21,797 nucleotides of DNA from contig DJOV01000058.1 of NCBI GenBank assembly GCA_002437285.1, positions 1 through 21,797 on the forward strand. Direction: 5' to 3'. The translations under genes and the position numbers were made by a program. The DNA is from Prevotella sp. UBA6429. GTDB lineage: Bacteria > Bacteroidota > Bacteroidia > Bacteroidales > Bacteroidaceae. The notes beneath the pieces were generated by a model that was not told the origin of the DNA, made no database searches, and saw only the letters and a program-made list of their open reading frames with translations. The number at the start of each line of letters is the position of its first letter. Within the stretch, counting starts at the first letter, position 1. Shown piece after piece: positions 16,873 to 21,797 of this stretch.

Positions 16873-16912
16873 AAGTATGGTGTGTCGTTCAAGTGGGAAT
16901 GGCACGGAAGCT

Positions 16913-18400
16913 TTACAGGAGCTTCCACGTGGCACCGTCCTTGGTGTCGTTGACCACGAAGCCGGCCTCGGTGAGCGTGTTGCGTATCTGGTCGGAGGTA
17001 GCCCAGTCCTTGGCCTCCTTGGCCTTCTGGCGCATGTCGAGCACCATGTCGACAATCTTGCCGTAAGCTTTCTCGCGCTCCTCGTTGTTGGCACCGCGGT
17101 TGGTGCGCAGTCCGAGAATGTCGAACGTGAAGAGGTTCATCGTGTCGGTGAGCTCCTTGAGGTCGTCGGCCGAGATCTTGAGCTTGTGGTCCACGAGCTG
17201 GTTGATGACATGGCATGCCTCAAACAGGGCGCTGATGACAAGCGGTGTCTGCAGGTCGTCGTTCATGGCGTCGTAGCAACGCTGGCGCAAGGCGCTCACC
17301 ATCTTCTGCGTGTCGGGCGACGAGCCCTTGGCCACCTGCACGCGGTCGAGGTCGGCGATGCCGTTCATCAGGCGGTCGTAACCCTTCTGCGCGGCCTTCA
17401 GGGCATCGTTGGAGAAGTCGACGGTGCCACGGTAGTGGGCCGAGAGGATGAAGAAGCGGATGGTCATGGGCGAGTAAGCCTGGTCGAGGCTGTCGTGCTC
17501 ACCCTTGAAGAACTGCTCCAGTGTGATGAAGTTGCCGAGCGACTTGCCCATCTTCTGCCCGTTGATGGTGATCATGTTGTTGTGCATCCAGTAGTGCACC
17601 ATCTGGTCGCCCTGTGACGCCACAGCCTGTGCGATCTCACACTCGTGGTGGGGGAAGATGAGGTCCATGCCGCCACCGTGTATGTCGAAGTGGGCGCCGA
17701 GATACTTGCGTCCCATGGCCGTGCACTCGCAGTGCCATCCCGGGAAGCCGTCGCTCCAGGGCGAGGGCCAGCGCATGATGTGCTCGGGCTGCGCCTTCTT
17801 CCAGAGGGCAAAGTCGGCCTGGTTGTGCTTCTCCGACGTGCCAGCCAGCTCGCGGCTCTTGTTGATGATGTCCTTGAGGTTGCGTCCCGACAGGATGCCG
17901 TAGTGATGGTCGCGGTCATACTTCTCCACATCGAAGTAGACCGACCCGTTGGAGATGTAGGCATAGCCGTTGTCGAGAATCTCCTGCACCAGTTGCTCCT
18001 GCTCGATGATGTGTCCCGTGGCGTGCGGCTCGATGCTTGGCGGCAGCACGTTGAGCATCTCCATGGCCTGGTGGTAGCGGTTGGTGTAGTATTGCGCGAT
18101 CTCCATGGGCTCCAGCTGCTCGAGCCGTGCCTTCTTCTCGATCTTGTCGTCACCCTCGTCGGCATCGTGCTCCAGGTGGCCCACATCGGTGATGTTGCGC
18201 ACGTAGCGCACCTTGTATCCCAGGTGCTTCAGGTAGCGGAAGAGCACGTCGAACGTGATGGCCGGGCGCGCATGGCCCAGGTGCGGGTCGCCATAGACCG
18301 TGGGACCGCATACGTACATGCCCACATGAGGGGCGTGGAGGGGCTTGAACAGCTCCTTGGAGCGTGTCAGCGTATTGTAAATCAAAAGATCCTGTTTCAT
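16913..18400 (-). CDS. cysS: Cysteinyl-tRNA synthetase
   Basis: A class I aminoacyl-tRNA synthetase that charges tRNA-Cys in the cytoplasm. At 495 residues it is slightly longer than the E. coli enzyme. The HIGH motif is present as HLGH at 40-43 after YVCGPTVYGDP, and KMSKS as KMGKS at 283-287. The zinc ligands expected from the E. coli structure are Cys31, Cys226 (WHCECTAM), His251 and Glu255 (FPHHECE). The DALR-type anticodon-binding part follows from about 350, and the C-terminus ends in a GATWKLL type sequence typical of CysRS. ATG at 18400 is followed by the usual lead to LIYNTLTRSKE. No terminator is seen in the 40 bases before the phosphoesterase-GH43 start, so read-through is likely. 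Confidence 0.97.
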   Translation of the reverse strand: MKQDLLIYNTLTRSKELFKPLHAPHVGMYVCGPTVYGDPHLGHARPAITFDVLFRYLKHLGYKVRYVRNITDVGHLEHDADEGDDKIEKKARLEQLEPMEIAQYYTNRYHQAMEMLNVLPPSIEPHATGHIIEQEQLVQEILDNGYAYISNGSVYFDVEKYDRDHHYGILSGRNLKDIINKSRELAGTSEKHNQADFALWKKAQPEHIMRWPSPWSDGFPGWHCECTAMGRKYLGAHFDIHGGGMDLIFPHHECEIAQAVASQGDQMVHYWMHNNMITINGQKMGKSLGNFITLEQFFKGEHDSLDQAYSPMTIRFFILSAHYRGTVDFSNDALKAAQKGYDRLMNGIADLDRVQVAKGSSPDTQKMVSALRQRCYDAMNDDLQTPLVISALFEACHVINQLVDHKLKISADDLKELTDTMNLFTFDILGLRTNRGANNEEREKAYGKIVDMVLDMRQKAKEAKDWATSDQIRNTLTEAGFVVNDTKDGATWKLL

Positions 18401-18434
18401 GATTGATGATGTGTTGCTGATGTGTTGATAGTTG

Positions 18435-18442
18435 CAAAGTTA
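18435..18442 (-). promoter_or_regulatory. -7 promoter element for cysS
   Basis: The minus strand reads TAACTTTG, a full TAnnTTTG match, 34 bp upstream of the cysS ATG. The expected -33 TTTG is not clear (TTTC occurs 14 bp upstream, too close), so only the -7 half is well supported. Confidence 0.55.
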
Positions 18443-18520
18443 GCCATTAATCTTGAGAAACAGGGTCTTTCGTCCTCCTTTTGTTGTCCAAATGCCACAA
18501 AAAGGCAACTTATGGGTGCC

Positions 18521-18970
18521 TCACCAGGTCACCTTGTCGCTGAGAATGACACCGTCGGTGGCGTCGTCGGCGGTGAACGTGTTGCCGCGATACTGCACGC
18601 AGAGCATGACGAGCGGCTCGTCACCGTTGTTGCGCACCGAGCGCCTGCCGTCGGGGGCCACGCGCACCACGCTGCCCTCTCCTATGGCAAACACCTCGCC
18701 GTCCACTTGGAACTCTCCCTTGCCGCTGAGGAAGAAGTAGAGCTCCTCGTGGTTCTTGTGTGTGTGGAGGAAGCCGGTCTCGGTTCCCGGCGCAAACGAC
18801 TGGAAGGAGAACTCACCGCCGGTGGCACCCAGCAGTGCACCGCCAAACACCTTGCCCGGGATTTTCACGTCGGGACCGAGCTGCAGCTCATACTGGTTCA
18901 GTTCGCTCAACTGGCCGAAGTCTGCGGCCGTGAAGTTCTTCATGCTCTTGATGATTTTTGCTTCTTTCAT
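18521..18970 (-). CDS. Small cupin-domain protein
   Basis: A 149-residue single-domain cupin of the Cupin_2 type. The first cupin motif is at about 69-92 (HTHKNHEELYFFLSGKGEF), giving His69, His71 and Glu75 or Glu76 as probable metal ligands. The second motif, PDGRRSVRNNGDEPLVML (about 106-123), lacks the usual ligand histidine: Arg stands where PxxxHxxxN has His. It could therefore bind a metal weakly or act as a small-molecule sensor. There is no signal peptide. It is divergently transcribed from an HxlR-type regulator, a common layout for a regulator and its target. Function beyond the fold is unknown. Confidence 0.88.
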   Translation of the reverse strand: MKEAKIIKSMKNFTAADFGQLSELNQYELQLGPDVKIPGKVFGGALLGATGGEFSFQSFAPGTETGFLHTHKNHEELYFFLSGKGEFQVDGEVFAIGEGSVVRVAPDGRRSVRNNGDEPLVMLCVQYRGNTFTADDATDGVILSDKVTW

Positions 18971-18996
18971 TTTGCTTGTTGTTTAGTGGGTTGTCG

Positions 18997-19012
18997 AGGG
19001 CCTTATGGCCCT
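18997..19012 (-). other. Stem-loop at the 5' end of the cupin mRNA
   Basis: AGGGCC (18997-19002) and GGCCCT (19007-19012) pair perfectly around a 4-nt loop. Given the -7 element at 19025-19032, transcription should start at about 19017-19019, which puts this hairpin at the extreme 5' end of the leader. A 5' hairpin often stabilises mRNA. Confidence 0.5.
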
Positions 19013-19024
19013 GTGTTGCGCTTG

Positions 19025-19056
19025 CAAAGTTATGCCCTTTCCATCATTTGCGCAAG
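19025..19056 (-). promoter_or_regulatory. Promoter for the cupin gene
   Basis: On the minus strand CTTG (19053-19056, three of four to TTTG) is followed after 20 bp by TAACTTTG (19025-19032), a full -7 match. It lies 55 bp before the cupin ATG. Confidence 0.65.
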
Positions 19057-19078
19057 AAGGCACGTTGGCGTTAGATGA

Positions 19079-19092
19079 TTACCTTCAGGTAA
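19079..19092. promoter_or_regulatory. Candidate operator palindrome in the cupin-HxlR intergenic region
   Basis: TTACCT-TC-AGGTAA is a perfect 6-bp inverted repeat with a 2-bp spacer, centred about 54-60 bp upstream of the cupin -7 element and 90 bp upstream of the HxlR -7 element. HxlR-family regulators bind as dimers to palindromes; assignment to this regulator is inference. Confidence 0.45.
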
Positions 19093-19109
19093 CGATTGCA
19101 GAGCGTCAG

Positions 19110-19146
19110 TGAGTTAAGAACATCGGTTTTAACTATTATTAACTCA
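19110..19146. promoter_or_regulatory. Second candidate operator: TGAGTTAA-N21-TTAACTCA
   Basis: The 8-bp arms at 19110-19117 and 19139-19146 are exact reverse complements. A third related half-site, TTTTAAC, lies between them at 19127-19133. The pair ends about 5 bp before the HxlR -33 position, which would suit autoregulation. Confidence 0.4.
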
Positions 19147-19150
19147 ATAG

Positions 19151-19183
19151 TCTGCCCACTTACGAGGCCAATGGTTACTTTTG
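19151..19183 (+). promoter_or_regulatory. Promoter for the HxlR regulator
   Basis: TCTG (19151-19154, three of four to TTTG), a 21-bp spacer and TACTTTTG (19176-19183, full TAnnTTTG match) precede the ATG at 19216 by 32 bp. Confidence 0.6.
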
Positions 19184-19215
19184 TAGCCTATTAATGACCA
19201 ACAAGCATTTACCAG

Positions 19216-19605
19216 ATGATCAAGTCAGTTAAGGAGACCGCATTCAAAGACTGTCCCATCCGCAATGTGCTGGCGCGCATCAGCGGCAAGTGGTCTTTGC
19301 TCGTGCTCTACTCGCTGAAGGGCGGCGGTGCCCGCCCCGTCCGTTTCAGTGAGCTGCGCCGCCGCATTCCCGACATTTCCCAAAAAGTGCTGACGAGCAC
19401 GCTCCGCACGCTTGAGGCCGACGGCCTCGTGACACGCAGCGTCTTTGCCGAGGTGCCTCCGCGCGTGGAGTATGCGCTCACGCTGCGGGCCGAGACCCTC
19501 ATTCCCCTGGTCGACGCGCTCATCGGCTGGGCGGCCGACAACATGGCCGACATCATGCGCGACCGCGAGCGTGGCCGCACCGCTTCACTGCCCCTGAGGG
19601 CATGA
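19216..19605 (+). CDS. HxlR-family winged-helix transcriptional regulator
   Basis: A 129-residue regulator matching the MarR-like HxlR family in length and motif. It has the N-terminal CPIRNVLARISGKWSLLVL (Cys13), a recognition region FSELRRRIPDISQKVLTSTL, and the wing ending YALTLRAETLIPLVDAL. The cysteine near the N-terminus is where several family members sense oxidants, quinones or aldehydes, so redox sensing is possible but not shown. It is divergent from the cupin gene, whose promoter region holds two inverted repeats. The CoA-transferase gene begins 79 bp after it with no clear promoter of its own, so it may be on the same transcript. Confidence 0.93.
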   Translation: MIKSVKETAFKDCPIRNVLARISGKWSLLVLYSLKGGGARPVRFSELRRRIPDISQKVLTSTLRTLEADGLVTRSVFAEVPPRVEYALTLRAETLIPLVDALIGWAADNMADIMRDRERGRTASLPLRA

Positions 19606-19684
19606 GGCTGCAAGCCATTCGATAACATAAGGTGGGTTCCATCAATTGCCACCATAAGACCATTCCACATATATATTATACTCT

Positions 19685-21199
19685 ATGAGATACCCCAGAC
19701 TATCGGCGGCGGAGGCAGCCGCCATGATACACGACCGCGACAAGTTGGCCCTCGGCGGCTTCACTCCCAACGGCAACCCGAAAGCCATCTTCCGCGAGCT
19801 GAGCAAGCGCGCCGTGAAGGAGCATGAGGCCGGAAAGCCCTTTGCAGTGGGCATCTATACGGGAGCCTCGTCGTGCCAGAGTGTCGAGGGCGACCTGGCC
19901 AACGCGCACGCACTGCTCTTCCGCGCACCCTTCTCCACCAACAAGGACTTCCGCACCCACACCAACCTGGGCGAGATAGACTATGAGGACATGCACCTGG
20001 GCCACATGGCCGAGCGCATGCGCCACGGCTTCTACGGCGAGTTTGACTGGGCGGTCATCGAGGTGTCTGACCTCGACGAGGGCGAGACGGAGTGTCGCGC
20101 CTACCTCACGTCGGCTGGCGGCATTGCGACCACGGCCGTGCGCCTCGCCAAGCGTGTCATCCTGGAGCACAACACCTTCCACAACCCCAACTCCAAGTAT
20201 CTCCACGACACGTGGGAGCCGGGCGACAACGGCTCCGGGCGCGGCCCGATGATGGTGCTCAGCCCTTATGACCGTGTGGGCGACAACTACGTCAGCATCG
20301 ACCCGAAGAAGATCGTGGGCGTCATCGAAAGCAACATCCCCGAGGAGGCGCGTGCCTTCAAGGCGGTAGACGACTTCACGTCGGCCATCGGCAACCACCT
20401 CGCCGACTTCCTCGTGGCGGACATGAAGGCGGGACGCATCCCGCCGCAGTTCCTGCCCATACAGAGCGGCGTGGGTGCCACGGGCAACGCCGTGCTGGCC
20501 GCACTGGGCACCGACAAGCGCATCCCCCGCTTCAATGTCTATAGCGAGGTGGTGCAGGATGCGGCCATACGCTGGATGCAGGAGGGCAAGATCATCGATG
20601 CCTCGGCCACGGCGATGACCGTCACCAACGAGTGCCTGCATGACGTGTATGACCAGATGGACTACTTCTCCAAGCATCTCACCATCCGCCAGAGTGAGGT
20701 GGCCAACTCGCCCGAGGTGATCCGCCGGTTGGGCGTCATCGCCATCAACACCGCCGTGGAGTGTGACATCTATGGCAATGAGAACTCGAGCCACATCTGC
20801 GGGTCGGCCCTGATGAACGGCATCGGCGGCTCGTGTGACTATGAGCGCAACGGATACATCAGCGTGTTCACCACACCGTCGGTCTCCAAGGGCGGCAAGA
20901 TCTCGTGCATCGTGCCCATGTGCTGCCATGTGGACAGCACCGAGCACGACGTGGATGTCATCGTCACGGAGCAGGGTGTGGCCGACCTGCGGGGCAAGGG
21001 ACCGCTCAGGCGGGCGCACGAGGTGATCGAGCACTGCGCCCACCCCGACTACAAGCCCCTGTTGCGCGACTACCTGGAGCACGTCGCCCCGATGGGACAT
21101 GAGCCGCAGAGCATGACCGCCGCACTGGCCTTCCACGACACGTTCCTGCGCAAGGGCGACATGCGGCTGACCGACTTTTCCGACTACCTGAAGCGCTGA
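19685..21199 (+). CDS. Acetyl-CoA hydrolase/succinyl-CoA:acetate CoA-transferase family enzyme
   Basis: A 504-residue cytoplasmic class I CoA-transferase of the Cat1/AarC group. Such enzymes swap CoA between succinyl-CoA and acetate, freeing succinate and making acetyl-CoA, or the reverse; in succinate- and acetate-forming anaerobes this links fermentation ends. The N-terminus has LALGGFTPNGNPKAI (residues 21-35). GVGATGNAV at 262-270 and VYSEVVQDA with the presumed catalytic Glu288 match the family, as does GSALMNGIGGSCDYERNG (373-390). The C-terminus carries HDVDVIVTEQGVADLRG. The length is normal. Whether it is a transferase or a hydrolase cannot be decided from motifs. ATG at 19685 is preceded by AT-rich DNA without a clear TAnnTTTG, so it may be read from the HxlR promoter. 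Confidence 0.93.
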   Translation: MRYPRLSAAEAAAMIHDRDKLALGGFTPNGNPKAIFRELSKRAVKEHEAGKPFAVGIYTGASSCQSVEGDLANAHALLFRAPFSTNKDFRTHTNLGEIDYEDMHLGHMAERMRHGFYGEFDWAVIEVSDLDEGETECRAYLTSAGGIATTAVRLAKRVILEHNTFHNPNSKYLHDTWEPGDNGSGRGPMMVLSPYDRVGDNYVSIDPKKIVGVIESNIPEEARAFKAVDDFTSAIGNHLADFLVADMKAGRIPPQFLPIQSGVGATGNAVLAALGTDKRIPRFNVYSEVVQDAAIRWMQEGKIIDASATAMTVTNECLHDVYDQMDYFSKHLTIRQSEVANSPEVIRRLGVIAINTAVECDIYGNENSSHICGSALMNGIGGSCDYERNGYISVFTTPSVSKGGKISCIVPMCCHVDSTEHDVDVIVTEQGVADLRGKGPLRRAHEVIEHCAHPDYKPLLRDYLEHVAPMGHEPQSMTAALAFHDTFLRKGDMRLTDFSDYLKR

Positions 21200-21353
21200 C
21201 CGCTCCCCTCTCCTCTCCCCATGGCGCGAACCCTTGTGGAGGCTGAGGGGCGTGAAGAGGCGTAAACAACTCTTAAAAAGTGTTGTGCGCGCACACAAAT
21301 GCTTGATTTAGGTCAAGAATCGTACTGAAATCGCATATTTTTTAGGCGAAAGT
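21200..21353. other. Intergenic DNA after the CoA-transferase with palindromes
   Basis: No protein gene is seen. Candidate 3' structures are CCCCTC/GAGGGG (21205-21210 with 21245-21250) and ACAAC-T-CTT/AAG-T-GTTGT (21266-21286), neither with a U-tract. The 12-bp perfect palindrome TGTGCGCGCACA lies at 21284-21295. TTGAT-TTAG-GTCAA at 21303-21316 resembles a CRP/FNR-type site with one mismatch and lies upstream of the promoter at 21354. Confidence 0.5.
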
Positions 21354-21385
21354 ATTGCGAGAATCTCAAAATCATACTACCTTTG
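21354..21385 (+). promoter_or_regulatory. Strong Bacteroidetes-type promoter at the right end
   Basis: ATTG (21354-21357, three of four to TTTG), a 20-bp spacer and TACCTTTG (21378-21385, full -7 match, followed by CATCG) form one of the better promoters in the window. The predicted start is near 21392. It reads rightwards into the repeat-rich leader. Confidence 0.75.
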
Positions 21386-21391
21386 CATCGT

Positions 21392-21610
21392 CAAAAGGAA
21401 ATAAGTAACCTCGTGAGAGATGAAATCCTTGACATTCGATTCAATAGGTTTAAGGTTAGTAGATTGTTTCATATAGGTTTTTAGTTTTTAGGTTTTTAGA
21501 TTAAAGTTTTTAGGTTATTTCATTAGGTTGTTAGTAACTTTTTAGGTAACATTAGATTGATTTCAGGAATGACAAACCCCTGTCTCTGTTGAAGAGACTG
21601 GGGTTTGGCC
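21392..21610 (+). ncRNA. Candidate long 5' leader or small RNA with TTTTTAG repeats and strong hairpin
   Basis: A transcript from the promoter above would first cross a short frame at 21420-21476 (ATG to TAG, 18 codons: MKSLTFDSIGLRLVDCFI), a possible leader peptide. It then meets five copies of TTTTTAG, at 21478-21484, 21485-21491, 21493-21499, 21507-21513 and 21539-21545. Next is a strong hairpin: CAAACCCC-T-GTCTC-T (21573-21587) against A-GAGAC-T-GGGGTTTG (21593-21607), mostly perfect with T-T mismatches. A small GGCC/GGCC stem (21607-21620) and CTTTTG (about 21628) follow. Because no U-tract follows the hairpin directly, a regulatory leader of the next gene beyond the window is as likely as a free small RNA. 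I do not recognise a named RNA family. Confidence 0.4.
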
Positions 21611-21797
21611 GTTTATGGCCCCTGCCTCTTTTGTGACGCGACATCCGCTCGCACACGACAACTAACTGCACGCGACATGTTGCGCGGTCTGCGCTCGTTC
21701 TGACCGCTTGGCCTGGCATAGGTACTCGCTGGGCTTTCAGCCCGGCAGGCTATCCCGATTGCCGAAAGCAGTCAGCCGTTGAATAAAGCGGACAATG
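21611..21797. other. GC-rich, structured DNA of unknown role at the window end
   Basis: None of the frames is convincing. A 7-bp hairpin GCTGGGC-TTTCA-GCCCGGC lies at 21728-21746. The last three bases are ATG (21795-21797), preceded by AATAAAGCGGACA, which could be the start of the gene driven by the promoter at 21354, but the window ends there. Confidence 0.35.

Noticed and set aside
14503..16953. 816-codon open frame on the plus strand opposite the fusion enzyme
   Set aside because: It is a shadow of the real gene with skewed composition and no motif; its upper part only mirrors the signal-peptide end.
16873..17094. The phosphoesterase-GH43 frame stays open for 74 codons upstream of the chosen start, into cysS
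   Set aside because: This part lies inside cysS on the same strand and reads as arginine- and proline-rich shadow; the ATG at 16872 is followed immediately by a signal peptide.
19700..21298. 532-codon open frame on the minus strand opposite the CoA-transferase
   Set aside because: Antisense to a well-supported enzyme and without recognisable domains; long open frames are common opposite GC-rich genes.
21478..21545. TTTTTAG copies read as a CRISPR array
   Set aside because: The repeats are only 7 bp with irregular spacing of 0 to 25 bp, with no spacers or cas genes; they are better read as a U-rich RNA motif.

Overview
The window looks like chromosomal DNA from a Bacteroidales bacterium, most likely a fairly GC-rich Prevotella relative. 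Three things point there. Promoters match the Bacteroidetes pattern TTTG-N19-21-TAnnTTTG (for example 2732-2763, 19025-19056, 21354-21385). Start codons lack clear Shine-Dalgarno sequences. The protein families (helix-hairpin-helix outer-membrane protein, multidomain secreted glycosidase, Prevotella-type C-terminus, acetyl-CoA hydrolase/CoA-transferase) are typical of the group. Genus level is inference; no rRNA is present.

Layout. 3-311: 3' end of an AraC-type regulator, converging on rnr (RNase R, 453-2648, minus) across a shared hairpin terminator. 2777-8068, plus strand: an extended-SDR NAD(P)-dependent epimerase/reductase, a PAP2_3/Aur1-like membrane phosphatase or phosphotransferase joined to it by a TGATG stop/start overlap, miaB, and an MsbA-type ABC exporter, closed by a strong terminator at 8073-8109. 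8110-10419: an AT-rich island with a 0.73 kb gene-free stretch, a DUF4143 AAA ATPase on the minus strand, a duplicated palindromic element in front of that gene, and a relic of a transposase N-terminus.

10420-18400, minus strand: cysS, then a 1451-residue secreted protein combining a calcineurin-like phosphoesterase with a GH43-like five-bladed propeller and carbohydrate-binding-like domains, then a helix-hairpin-helix/beta-barrel protein. Gaps are only 40 and 27 nt, so one transcript is plausible. 18521-19605: a cupin gene (minus) and a divergent HxlR regulator (plus), with two inverted repeats between their promoters. 19685-21199: a succinyl-CoA:acetate CoA-transferase-like enzyme. 21200-21797: no convincing protein gene, but a good promoter, a short possible leader ORF, five TTTTTAG repeats and a strong hairpin, which together look like a long 5' leader or a small RNA.

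Functional reading. Much of the window is housekeeping (RNA decay, tRNA modification, tRNA charging, lipid A-type export, acetate/succinate CoA exchange). The least ordinary parts are the phosphoesterase-GH43 fusion, the SDR-PAP2_3 pair (possibly sphingolipid or inositol-lipid related), the ATPase island with its duplicated palindrome, and the repeat-rich RNA leader at the right end. All assignments are from motif reading; no database search was run.
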